Program-made: the position numbers and the translations under genes
Notes under the pieces: model-generated
Databases searched by the model: none
What the model was told of the DNA's origin: nothing
The model's input: only the letters and a program-made list of their open reading frames with translations
Shown: positions 47,715 through 56,351 of the stretch, in pieces
Position numbering within the stretch: the first letter of the stretch is position 1
Layout: every line of letters starts with the position of its first letter
DNA from: Halomonas sp. KAO
GTDB taxonomy: Bacteria; Pseudomonadota; Gammaproteobacteria; Pseudomonadales; Halomonadaceae
Direction of reading: 5' to 3'
Assembly: GCF_015595025.1 (NCBI RefSeq)
Contig: NZ_JADNRL010000019.1
Span: forward strand, 79,641-143,640
Length of the DNA stretch: 64,000 bases

Positions 47715-49183
47715 AGGATCTTGAAGTTGCCGCCGCCGACGGCATGGCTGACGGCCACCTCCTCCACCACCGGATCCTGGAGCGACTGACCTTCGTACTG
47801 GCCGCGGATGCCCTGGATCCAGGCCTGGGCGCGCTCAGTAAGCTGGAAGTCGTCATCCATCAGGCGGCCACGGGTGATCAGGATGCCGAGGTCGGCGCCC
47901 TCGTAGCGGAAGTCTCCCGCCCCGCTGATGCGCAGGAAGAAGCCCTCGCTCTCGTCTTCTGCCGCGTGGGGGTGATAGTTGTAGTGGTCGTAGTTAATGC
48001 TGCCGTCATCGGCCATCTTCCAGACCCCGGTGCGCGGCGCCTGGGTCAGCAGATCGACACTTTCGTCGGTGTGCTTGATCACCAGCTGACACCAGCTGTC
48101 GACGCTCTCGGGATGCGCCCAGCGCTCGTTGATCTCGCTGATGTCGAGATCGAAATCGACGTCGGAAAACTCCAGCAGATGGAACAGAAACAGCGGGATG
48201 TCGGAGTGGGCGAAGGCCGCCACGTTGGTCAGCGAGCTGGCGCCGGTGACCCTTGGGTTGAGCTCGCCGAGATAGACCTCACCGCTGTCCATGTCGATCA
48301 GGAAATCGAGCTCGAAATAGCCACGATACCCCTCCTCGCGAAGCGCCTCGCCGAACTTGAAGGTGTACTCCCGGGCCTTGTCACGGATCGACTGGTCGAA
48401 GGCGCCGGCGAACATCTCGTTGCCACACCATCCACCCTTGTAGGGCGTCAGCGCCTTGAAGCCAACCAGCTCGGTCATCAGCGGGCCTACCACGGTACCG
48501 CAACGGGTAGCACAGGCCTCGATGGCCGAACCACGGCAGTTGATACGCTTCATGATCTTGACCTCGGGCTCGGCCTCGATCTCCTCGGCGTGCTTGTAAT
48601 AACTCTCTTCACTGGAGATGAAGAAGGTGGTGTGGCCGGAGTCGCCGAAGGCGGTCTGCACCACCAGGTCGGTGCCGAGCTCCTTGCTCACCTCACACAG
48701 CTCCTGATAGCTGCCCACCCGGGCCAGCACGTTGGGCACGCTGGGCACACCGGCCTTGTTGCCGATGCGTACCGTCTCGACCTTGTTGTCCATGCGCGAG
48801 CGCAGCTTGGCCGGAGGGAACGCCACCTTGAGGCCGAGCTGCTCGCAGATCTCCTCGGTGTGCTCGTCGAACATCAGGAAGGCGGCCGTGCCCGCATTGT
48901 CGCCGTTGGCACGCGACTGGATAAAGTCGATGACCTCCTTGTGCTCGAGGAGGTAGTTGTTGATGTCCTCGATGCTCTCGAAGTCGCGTGGAAACTTCTC
49001 CTTGGGCACGAAAACATTGCGCTGCTGACCCTCGAAGCAGTCGATGAAGTTGATATGACGAAAGTTGCCCACCCAGTCGCCGATGCCCAGCAGATTGAAG
49101 TTGGTGGCCGAGATGAAGTAGACCGGCTCCTTGTTATTGAGGAAGTGGCGGCGTACGTCGGCAATGGTTGTTATTTTGCTCAT
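47711..49183 (-). CDS. ATP-grasp ligase
   Basis: 490 residues with a biotin-carboxylase-type ATP-grasp fold. An N-terminal substrate domain (about 1-125) includes FISATNFNLLGIGDWVGNF; the ATP-binding part includes DLVVQTAFGDSGHTTFFIS and KIMKRINCRG; the metal site is ELDFLIDMDSGEVYLGELNP with the Glu and Asn ligands. Such enzymes couple carboxylates to amines. It is encoded between a nitrilase-type amidohydrolase and the C45 enzyme, with overlap to the latter. The substrates are unknown; a dipeptide or acylated amine is possible. Confidence 0.85.
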   Translation of the reverse strand: MSKITTIADVRRHFLNNKEPVYFISATNFNLLGIGDWVGNFRHINFIDCFEGQQRNVFVPKEKFPRDFESIEDINNYLLEHKEVIDFIQSRANGDNAGTAAFLMFDEHTEEICEQLGLKVAFPPAKLRSRMDNKVETVRIGNKAGVPSVPNVLARVGSYQELCEVSKELGTDLVVQTAFGDSGHTTFFISSEESYYKHAEEIEAEPEVKIMKRINCRGSAIEACATRCGTVVGPLMTELVGFKALTPYKGGWCGNEMFAGAFDQSIRDKAREYTFKFGEALREEGYRGYFELDFLIDMDSGEVYLGELNPRVTGASSLTNVAAFAHSDIPLFLFHLLEFSDVDFDLDISEINERWAHPESVDSWCQLVIKHTDESVDLLTQAPRTGVWKMADDGSINYDHYNYHPHAAEDESEGFFLRISGAGDFRYEGADLGILITRGRLMDDDFQLTERAQAWIQGIRGQYEGQSLQDPVVEEVAVSHAVGGGNFKIL

Positions 49184-49220
49184 CGTGGTCGCTCCATCGG
49201 TGTGTGGGGAAGGCGTGGGA

Positions 49221-50090
49221 TTAATACTCCTCGATGTCGGCTCGGACCGGCTTGGCCAGCGGGCCCAGGGTATCGAGGTAAGGGCTCGAGCCTGTCTCGC
49301 TGCGATACAGCGAGAAGTCGACCGTACGGTCGCGGAAACTCTTCAGCGGTTGGCCCAGGCCACGCAGTCCGGTTTCACGCTCGCGGCGCACTCGGCCGAT
49401 GTCGACCTCGACGGGCATGACTTCCTCACCGGTACCCGCCTGGTGAATGACGTCGCCGGAAGGCCCCACCACGATGGAGCGCCCGTTGCCTAGGGCGCCG
49501 GCACCATTGATATCGAAGAAGTAGCACTGGTTGACTGCCGCATTGGTGCGAGCGATGGACAGCTCGATGTCTCGATCGATGGTATCGGTCATGGTCGGGT
49601 GCAGGATCACCTCGGCCCCCATGGCCGCCAGGGTGCGGGTGGTCTCGGGGAACCACATGTCGTAGCAGATCGAGACCCCGAAGCGAGCCACGTTGGGCAC
49701 ATCGAAGGTCACGAACTCGGCGCCGCTCTCCACCCCCGCCTCGTAGGGACGGAAGGGGAACATCTTGCGAAAGCGAGCCACCACCTGACCATGGGGGTTG
49801 ATCACCGAGAGCGTATTGAAGATACCGCCTTCGGTCTGCTCGAACATCGAGCCGGGAATCAGCCAGATGCGATGCTGCTCAGCGATCTGGCAGAACATCG
49901 CTTCGGCGTCGCTGGGCAGCGGCTGCGCATGGTGAGGCGACGCCCCCAAGGGCATCAGCTCGCTGAACAGGACCATCTGCACCTGGGGGAAGCGGCTCAT
50001 CAGCACGTCAATCCGGTGGCGCATGGCCTGGGTATTGTCACCGTGGTGCAGGGCGTGCATCTGCACCCCGGCTATCGTGAAATAGGACAT
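49221..50090 (-). CDS. Carbon-nitrogen hydrolase (nitrilase superfamily)
   Basis: 289 residues. The catalytic triad is visible: Glu in VLFSELMPLGASP, Lys in ARFRKMFPFRPYE and Cys in FGVSICYDMWFPETTR. This is the amidase/carbamoylase branch, including N-carbamoylputrescine amidase and omega-amidase. It begins the four-gene cluster that also holds the ATP-grasp, C45 and decarboxylase genes, 37 bases before the ATP-grasp start. A role in amine or N-acyl amino acid turnover is likely but unproven. Confidence 0.88.
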   Translation of the reverse strand: MSYFTIAGVQMHALHHGDNTQAMRHRIDVLMSRFPQVQMVLFSELMPLGASPHHAQPLPSDAEAMFCQIAEQHRIWLIPGSMFEQTEGGIFNTLSVINPHGQVVARFRKMFPFRPYEAGVESGAEFVTFDVPNVARFGVSICYDMWFPETTRTLAAMGAEVILHPTMTDTIDRDIELSIARTNAAVNQCYFFDINGAGALGNGRSIVVGPSGDVIHQAGTGEEVMPVEVDIGRVRRERETGLRGLGQPLKSFRDRTVDFSLYRSETGSSPYLDTLGPLAKPVRADIEEY

Positions 50091-50261
50091 TGTGGTCTCT
50101 CTGCGTCAGGTGAGCTTGAACCCTTCCGGGGCACGTTCCAACACGAGCCGGGACCGACGGTATCATGCCGGTATGAATGCCCGGCCGAATGAGCATCGCT
50201 CACCCTTCTGACAGCAGCTTAAGACACATGCATCGATGAGACTTCAACGGTAACATCGCGC

Positions 50262-50735
50262 TCAGCCGAGATCCTCGATGCAGACCCCAGGGGTGGGACG
50301 CTTCACCGCCTTGGTGACGATATAGGTGAAGTAGCGCTCGATGCCGGCATCACCGGTCAGCCAGTCATCGATCAGACGCTGATAGGCATCGATGGAGGCG
50401 GCCTCGACCTTGATCAGGTAGTCGACGCCACCGCCCACCGCCACGCACTCGGTGACCTCGGGCGTGGCATGTACCAGCGCCTCGAACCGCGCGAAGCTCT
50501 CGGCATTGTGCGCCTTGAGCTCCACCTGCACCCACACCGGCGTGCGTCTCACCAGTGCCTCGGCATTGATGCGAGCGCTGTACCCCTCGATGATGCCGGC
50601 CCTCTCCAGCCGACGTACCCGCTCCCAGCAGGGGCTGACCGACAGGTTGATCGCCTCGGCCAGCCGGGACTTGGTGATGCGCCCATCTCGGGAGAGGATC
50701 TCGAGGATCTTCAGGTCATAACGGTCAAGTTTCAT
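50262..50735 (-). CDS. doeX: Lrp/AsnC-type regulator of ectoine degradation
   Basis: 157 residues. The N-terminal HTH (about 1-60) reads LDRYDLKILEILSRDGRITK and SPCWERVRRLERAGIIEGY; the C-terminal RAM domain (about 65-145) includes VTECVAVGGGVDYLIKVEA. It is 16 bases downstream of doeB on the same strand, the same arrangement as doeABX in Halomonas elongata, where DoeX regulates the operon. It probably senses an intermediate of ectoine breakdown. Confidence 0.9.
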   Translation of the reverse strand: MKLDRYDLKILEILSRDGRITKSRLAEAINLSVSPCWERVRRLERAGIIEGYSARINAEALVRRTPVWVQVELKAHNAESFARFEALVHATPEVTECVAVGGGVDYLIKVEAASIDAYQRLIDDWLTGDAGIERYFTYIVTKAVKRPTPGVCIEDLG

Positions 50736-50751
50736 CGTGATGCTGGTCGCC

Positions 50752-51765
50752 TCAATCCAGGGAGTCGACGATATCGGCGATCACCGCAATGGTATCGCCC
50801 ATGTTGACCAGCGCCGGGTGGCGCCGCGCCGCCAGCACACCGCTGCGATTGGCGTAATACGCCACCGGTGCGGTGCCGCTGCGCGTCATGTCATAGACAC
50901 GCGCCACCACCTCGCCCTTCTCGACCCGTTCGCCCAGGGCAAAGCAGAGCTCCAGCACACCGCTGTGTTCGCTCTGCACGTAGCAGCTGGCATCGGGCAT
51001 ATCGAGATAGACCTGAGGCTCGGCGGGCATCTCCACTTCCCCTTCCAGCAGGCCATAGTGGATCAGGAAGTTGCGCACGCCGCGCTCGGTGATGGCCAGG
51101 CTCTCCGGGGTGGAGGTGCCGCCGCCGCCCAGTTCGGTGGCCACGAAGATCTTGCCCTGGCTCTCCACCGCGGTATCGAAAAGCGCGGCGGCATCGAGCT
51201 CGAACATGATCATGGCGTAGGGCGCACCGAAGGCCTTGGCACCCTCCAGGGCCTTGCGCTGCTGTTCGGGGTCATCCAGCACATGGGAGGCGCCGAAGGG
51301 GATGATGTCCAGGGTGCGCCCACCGGAGTGCAGGTCGAGTACCACATCGCTCATCGGCACCATTACCCGGGTGAAGTAGTCGGCGATCCTCTCGGTCACG
51401 CTGCCATCGGGGTCGCCGGGGAAGCTGCGATTGAGGTTGCCGCCATCGAGGCCGGAAGTTCGCTTGCCGGCCATCACCGCCGGCTGGTTCATGCATGGCA
51501 CGATGATTACCCGGCCGTTGACCTCCTCGGCCTCGTGCGCGCTCGACAGCTTGAGCAGCGAGGTGATGCCCTCGTACTCGTCACCGTGGTTGCCGCCGGT
51601 CAGCAGGGCCGTGGGACCCTCGCCGTTCTTGATCACGGTAACCGGGATCATCACCGCCCCCCAGGCGGAGTCGTCCACCGAGATGGGCAGCTTGAGAAAG
51701 CCGTGCTGGACGCCGTCGGCGTCGAAGTCGACGGTGGCGCTGATGGGGCTGGGACGCTTGGTCAT
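50752..51765 (-). CDS. doeB: N-alpha-acetyl-L-2,4-diaminobutyrate deacetylase
   Basis: 337 residues of the succinylglutamate desuccinylase/aspartoacylase family. Zinc ligands are in LTGGNHGDEYEG and VVLDLHSGG; substrate residues in GLDGGNLNRSFPGD; catalytic Glu near FVATELGGGG. DoeB removes acetate from N-alpha-acetyl-2,4-diaminobutyrate. It lies between doeA and doeX, which fixes the assignment. The ATG at 51765 has AAGGAG nine bases upstream. Confidence 0.93.
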   Translation of the reverse strand: MTKRPSPISATVDFDADGVQHGFLKLPISVDDSAWGAVMIPVTVIKNGEGPTALLTGGNHGDEYEGITSLLKLSSAHEAEEVNGRVIIVPCMNQPAVMAGKRTSGLDGGNLNRSFPGDPDGSVTERIADYFTRVMVPMSDVVLDLHSGGRTLDIIPFGASHVLDDPEQQRKALEGAKAFGAPYAMIMFELDAAALFDTAVESQGKIFVATELGGGGTSTPESLAITERGVRNFLIHYGLLEGEVEMPAEPQVYLDMPDASCYVQSEHSGVLELCFALGERVEKGEVVARVYDMTRSGTAPVAYYANRSGVLAARRHPALVNMGDTIAVIADIVDSLD

Positions 51766-51940
51766 GGTGTGAAACTCCTTGTTCTGTGTTAGCAGGCAGC
51801 CGCTCGGGGCTTAACCGGCGACAGGCCTGCGGGGAGGCGCTGTGAACCCGTCCCTGGGCGCTACCTCGGCCATCCCTGGTCCTCGGACCTCCCCTTTGGC
51901 CTACCCCCGGCGCCCCTCACCTGGCGGTTATCGCATTCTT

Positions 51941-53140
51941 TCAGCGTACAAAGAGCTGGCGCGGAAAGTTGGCCAGGGTCTCGCAGCCGCTCTCGGTGAT
52001 CAGGATGCTCTCGGTGATCTCCAGGCCCCAGTCGTCCTCCCACAGGCCGGGCATGAAGTGGAAGGTCATGCCCGGCTGCAGGATGGTCTCGTCGGAGGGG
52101 CGCAGACTCATGGTGCGCTCGCCCCAGTCCGGCGGGTAGCTGATGCCGATGGGGTAGCCACAGCGCGCGCCCCCCCGGTCGAAGCCGTACTTGTCCATGG
52201 CCGCGCCCAGCGCCATGGCGATGTCGGCTGTGCGGTTGCCGGGCCTGGCCACCTCGAGTCCACTCTCGATGCCCTCGAGCAGGGCCGACTCGGCACGCAC
52301 GAACTCCGTCGGGGGCTTGCCCAGAAAGACAGTCCGCGACATCGGCGCATGGTAGCGCTTGTAGACCCCGGCGATCTCGAAGAAGGTACCCTCGCCCTTG
52401 CGAAAGGGCGTATCGTCCCAGGTCAGGTGGGGCGCGGCGGCGTCCTGGCCGGTCGGCAGCATCGGCACGATGGCCGGATAGTCACCGCCGAATACCTGGC
52501 CATGCTCATCCCGGTACCCTTCGATGGCCACCCGGTAGATCTCCGAGACCAGCTTGCTCTTGGGCAACCCCGGCTCGATCACCTCGAGGATACGCGAATG
52601 CATGCCCTCGACGATCTTCGCCGCCACCCGCATGTACTCGACCTCCTGGGGCGACTTGATGGCACGGCACCAGTTGACCAGGCCATTGGCATCCATGAAA
52701 CGCGCGTGGGGCAGCTCACGCAGCAGGCTCTGATAGGCCTTGGCGGAGAAGTAGTAGTTATCCATCTCCATGCCCACCACCCCCTCGTGCCAGCCACGAT
52801 CGGGCATGATCGACTGGGCCAGATACTCCATGGGGTGCATGTCCGGATTCTGAACATAGTAGTCCGGATAGTAGGTAATGTTGTCCGCATCGATCCAGCA
52901 GGTGCGCAGGGCCCCATTGGCATCCATGCGACGGCCATACCATACCGGTTCGCCCTCGAGTCCGACCAGTACGCACTGATGCACATAGAATGACCAGCCG
53001 TCATAGCCCGTCAGCCAGGCCATGTTGGAGGGGTCACTGACGATCAGCACATCGATGCCACGACCGGCCATCTCGGCACGTACCTTCCACAGTCGGGTGG
53101 CATATTCCTCTCGAGTGAAGGGCAGGTTTACCTGGGTCAT
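51941..53140 (-). CDS. doeA: Ectoine hydrolase
   Basis: 399 residues from ATG 53140; an upstream TTG is less likely. M24 creatinase/aminopeptidase-P fold: N-terminal domain (about 1-155, VLIVSDPSNMAWLTGYDGW) and the pita-bread domain (about 165-395, GEGTFFEIAGVYKRYHAPMS and FHFMPGLWEDDWGLEITESI). DoeA opens the ectoine ring to N-acetyl-diaminobutyrate. It is followed by doeB after 175 bases and doeX next, as in other halophiles, so the name is well supported. Confidence 0.93.
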   Translation of the reverse strand: MTQVNLPFTREEYATRLWKVRAEMAGRGIDVLIVSDPSNMAWLTGYDGWSFYVHQCVLVGLEGEPVWYGRRMDANGALRTCWIDADNITYYPDYYVQNPDMHPMEYLAQSIMPDRGWHEGVVGMEMDNYYFSAKAYQSLLRELPHARFMDANGLVNWCRAIKSPQEVEYMRVAAKIVEGMHSRILEVIEPGLPKSKLVSEIYRVAIEGYRDEHGQVFGGDYPAIVPMLPTGQDAAAPHLTWDDTPFRKGEGTFFEIAGVYKRYHAPMSRTVFLGKPPTEFVRAESALLEGIESGLEVARPGNRTADIAMALGAAMDKYGFDRGGARCGYPIGISYPPDWGERTMSLRPSDETILQPGMTFHFMPGLWEDDWGLEITESILITESGCETLANFPRQLFVR

Positions 53141-53409
53141 TGGGCCACTCGCCAAAGCAACATCAAGAAAATCGGCCCTCTCGACGAGGAGAAGGCCGGG
53201 CCAGGGTCATGATCACTGACGAGATGCCTGAACGGTTTCGGGCCGCTCAGTCGCACCAGGCAGTGGGGGGTGCCCCATAGCATGAAGGTTACTGCCTACC
53301 CATGGTAGAGGGTCAAGCACTTCCTTATGTTGAGAGCCCCGGGGTAACGGGCTTGTTCATGGTCACCGCTCCGTAGATGATGGAGGCATCACGTCACCCG
53401 GGAGGAAAC

Positions 53410-54345
53410 ATGAAGGTACTGGTCCACAACGACGAGCCCAGGCGCTGGCAGGAAGCGCTGGCGGCCCGACTCCCCGAGGCCGAGGTCTTCACCAGCGCAG
53501 CACCGGCCGCCAAGCGCCGCGAAGCCGACTACCTGGCGGCGTGGAAGCCCCCGGAGTCGCTGCTGAGCGAGCTCGGATCGCTCAAGGGCATCGTCAACCT
53601 GGGCGCCGGGGTGGATGCCCTGCTGAACAACCCCCGGCTCCCGACCGGAGTGCCCATCGTCAAGCTACGCGACGCCGGCATGGCCGAGCCGATCGGCGAT
53701 TATGTGCGCTATGGCCTGCTGCACTTCCAGCGCGACTTCGACCGCTACCATCGCCAGCAACATGCACGAGAGTGGCGGGAGCACACCATGTGCGACAAGG
53801 CCGACTGGCCGGTAGGCGTGCTGGGGCTCGGGGCCATCGGGGCCAAGGTGGCGGCCATGGTGGCCGCCGACGGCTTCCCGGTCCATGGCTGGAGCCGTTC
53901 GCCCAAGCATCTCGATGGCATCGCCTGCCACCACGGCGATAGCGGCCTGGAGGCGCTGCTGAGTCAGGTGAAGAGCCTGGTGCTGCTGCTGCCCGACACT
54001 GCCGCCACCCGGCACATCATCAATGCGCGAACCCTCGCCCTGCTGCCCGAGGGCGCCAGCCTGATCAACCCGGGGCGAGGCACCCTGATCGATGAGGCGG
54101 CCCTGCTCGACGCCCTCGGCGACGGCACTGTCGAGGGACGGCTGCGCGGCGCCCTCCTCGATGCCTTTCCCGAGGAGCCCCTGCCCGAGACGAGCCCGCT
54201 CTGGTCCCATCCGCGGGTGTGGGTGACCCCGCACATGGCCGGGCCGACACCACTGGAGGTGGCTCTGGATCAGGTGGTCTCGGCGCTGCGGGCCTTCGAA
54301 GCCGGCGAGCCCCTGGAGACGGTGGACCCCGGGGCCGGCTACTGA
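53410..54345 (+). CDS. ghrA: Glyoxylate/hydroxypyruvate reductase A
   Basis: 311 residues; ATG 53410 directly follows GGAGGAAAC. D-2-hydroxyacid dehydrogenase fold: NAD loop GVLGLGAIGAKVAAMV, then LINPGRGTLIDEAALLDAL with the catalytic Glu region, and WSHPRVWVTPHMAG with the catalytic His. The short N-terminal domain and the YVRYGLLHFQRDFDRYHRQQ helix are typical of the GhrA group. It reduces glyoxylate and hydroxypyruvate with NADPH. It is divergent from doeA. Confidence 0.9.
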   Translation: MKVLVHNDEPRRWQEALAARLPEAEVFTSAAPAAKRREADYLAAWKPPESLLSELGSLKGIVNLGAGVDALLNNPRLPTGVPIVKLRDAGMAEPIGDYVRYGLLHFQRDFDRYHRQQHAREWREHTMCDKADWPVGVLGLGAIGAKVAAMVAADGFPVHGWSRSPKHLDGIACHHGDSGLEALLSQVKSLVLLLPDTAATRHIINARTLALLPEGASLINPGRGTLIDEAALLDALGDGTVEGRLRGALLDAFPEEPLPETSPLWSHPRVWVTPHMAGPTPLEVALDQVVSALRAFEAGEPLETVDPGAGY

Positions 54346-54404
54346 AGGCCCGGCCGGCACCCTCCGGCAAAGGGGAACTTCAGGCTGGGCCAGGCCTCTT
54401 AGGC

Positions 54405-54431
54405 AACAGGCCTCTGCCGGCCTGTTCTTTT
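54405..54431 (+). terminator. Rho-independent terminator of ghrA
   Basis: AACAGGCC (54405-54412) and GGCCTGTT (54419-54426) form a perfect 8-bp stem followed by CTTTTC. Confidence 0.8.
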
Positions 54432-54450
54432 CCCATGACGGAGAGCGACC

Positions 54451-55200
54451 ATGTCCCAGCGTGCCATACGGTGGTCCCGGCGCGGCGGCCAGCTGGCCTG
54501 CCTGGCGCCCTGGCTGCTCGCCTGCCTGCCGCTGATGGCCCTGGCCAATGCACCGGCACCGTCGCCCTCACCCCAGCATAGCGCCCCCCTTCAGGCTGCC
54601 TCTGCCCACTCGATAGCCCCGCGGCCCTTCAGCGCGCGCTACCGCCTCGAGGTCGAGGGCTGGCCGGCCGCCTATGTCGACCACCGTCTCAGCCGGGAGG
54701 GGGACTACTGGGAAAGCCTGATGGAGACCAATATCCAGGTCGCCCGCGGCAGTGAGCGCGGCCGATTCATGCTCCAGGACGAGGGGGTTCAGTCGCTCTA
54801 TTACGCCAGTGGCTACGCACTGCTGGGCGTCGGTGACAGCTATCAACTCGATGCCGAGCCTCTCGAGGCGCTGCCGGATCGTCAGACGGCTCTCTTCGCG
54901 TTTTCCCGCCGTATCATCAGTGGCGATTGTGCCGACAGCCCCTGCGATATCCGCTACCTGGATCACAAGGGGCGCGAAGAGCGCCTCAGGGTCCACACTC
55001 AGGGCCGCTCACGGATCACGCTGCCCGCGGGCAGCTTCGAGGCGATCACGGCCGAAGCCTGGGAGGTCGACGAACCGGATCGCAGGCTGCTGTTCCGCTT
55101 CCACCCCGAGGTTCCCGGGCTGCTGCTGTCGGTCGACTATCATCGTGATGGCAAGCGCCGCAGCCAGCTGAGACTGAGCAGGCTGACCCTCCCTGACTAA
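54451..55200 (+). CDS. DUF3108 domain protein, exported
   Basis: 249 residues with a signal peptide (about 12-33, ending LMALANA). The mature part has RPFSARYRLEVEGWPAAYVD, and RSRITLPAGSFEAITAE, the features of DUF3108, a beta-rich periplasmic family. A Cys pair in GDCADSPCDIRYL could form a disulfide. The family has no proven function. It is followed by lysO after 96 bases. Confidence 0.85.
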   Translation: MSQRAIRWSRRGGQLACLAPWLLACLPLMALANAPAPSPSPQHSAPLQAASAHSIAPRPFSARYRLEVEGWPAAYVDHRLSREGDYWESLMETNIQVARGSERGRFMLQDEGVQSLYYASGYALLGVGDSYQLDAEPLEALPDRQTALFAFSRRIISGDCADSPCDIRYLDHKGREERLRVHTQGRSRITLPAGSFEAITAEAWEVDEPDRRLLFRFHPEVPGLLLSVDYHRDGKRRSQLRLSRLTLPD

Positions 55201-55296
55201 TGTCACTTCAGCGGTTGGGCGCCTCGAGTGCGCCTGCTAGAGTAGCCGCTTTCGAGGCGCCGCCACGGGGCGGCCAATATAGGGAAGGGAGTCTCC

Positions 55297-56223
55297 ATGC
55301 TGAGCGGCCTGCTGATCGTGCTGCTGCCCCTGGTAGCGGGTTACCTGATACCGGTCCGTCACCCCACCGTGCTGACGGCGATCAACCAGGGGGTCAATGC
55401 CTCGGTCTATGGCATCCTGCTGCTGATGGGCTTCAGCCTCGCCGGCCTCGATAATCTCGCCGGGCAGCTGTCACGCATGGGCGGCCAGGCGTTGACGCTG
55501 TTCGTGGTGACATCGGCCTGCAACCTGGCCGGGCTCTGGTGGCTGTCGCGGCGCCTGGGGCTCACCGCCGACCCCGCCCGCGTGGTGCCCGGCGCCCCGA
55601 CCAGCAAGCTCGCTGCCATGGCCGGCTCGCTGGCCCTGGTCGGTGTGGTAGTCCTCGGCGTGGCGCTGGGATTGGCCGCCGACCGACTGACCAACCTGCC
55701 GCTCCACGCCATGGCCGAGACCCTGGCCGAGTGGGTTCTCTATCTCCTGCTGGCCCTGATCGGCTGCCAGCTGCGCAACTCCGGCATGCCGCTACGCCAG
55801 ATCCTGCTCAATCACCACGGCCTGGCCATTGCCCTCACCCTTGCCGCCACCTCGCTCGTCGGCGGCCTGCTCGCCGCCCCACTGCTGGACCTGCGCTGGA
55901 ACGAGGGGCTGGCCATGGCCGCCGGTTTTGGCTGGTACTCGTTGTCAGGCATTCTGGTGGGCGATGCCCTGGGGCCGGCACTGGGCGGTGTCGCCTTCTT
56001 CAACGACCTGACCCGCGAGCTCGTCGCCTTCGTGCTGATCCCGCTGGTGATCCGCCGACACGCCGCCCTGGCCATCGGCTACGGCGGCGCCACCTCCATG
56101 GACTTCACCCTGCCGGTGATTCAGCAGCATGGCGGTGTCGGCTGCGTGCCGGTCGCGGTGGTCTCCGGCTTTCTGCTCTCCCTGCTGTCGCCGCCACTGA
56201 TCCTGTTCCTGCTGACGCTGTGA
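55297..56223 (+). CDS. lysO: Lysine exporter LysO family
   Basis: 308 residues with eight to nine membrane spans. LLMGFSLAGLDNLAGQL in the N-terminal half and GFGWYSLSGILVGDALGP plus GGATSMDFTLPVIQQHGG in the C-terminal half are the conserved LysO (DUF340) blocks, the two parts being fused as in E. coli YbjE. It exports lysine and toxic analogues. No lysine-responsive leader could be identified in the 96-base spacer upstream. Confidence 0.9.
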   Translation: MLSGLLIVLLPLVAGYLIPVRHPTVLTAINQGVNASVYGILLLMGFSLAGLDNLAGQLSRMGGQALTLFVVTSACNLAGLWWLSRRLGLTADPARVVPGAPTSKLAAMAGSLALVGVVVLGVALGLAADRLTNLPLHAMAETLAEWVLYLLLALIGCQLRNSGMPLRQILLNHHGLAIALTLAATSLVGGLLAAPLLDLRWNEGLAMAAGFGWYSLSGILVGDALGPALGGVAFFNDLTRELVAFVLIPLVIRRHAALAIGYGGATSMDFTLPVIQQHGGVGCVPVAVVSGFLLSLLSPPLILFLLTL

Positions 56224-56351
56224 GCCTCCTTGCACGGCGCTTTCACCGTTTACAGGGTTTGCTCCTTGCATGGGGTTTGCACATTGCATGACGATTGGCT
56301 GCGCCGCTCGAGGTTATGCTGTTGGCCCACTCTGTCCCCGGTGAGGCAATC

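Noticed and set aside
47672..49420. 582-codon plus-strand frame opposite the ATP-grasp gene
   Set aside because: A mirror frame of a strongly conserved gene; no coherent domain.
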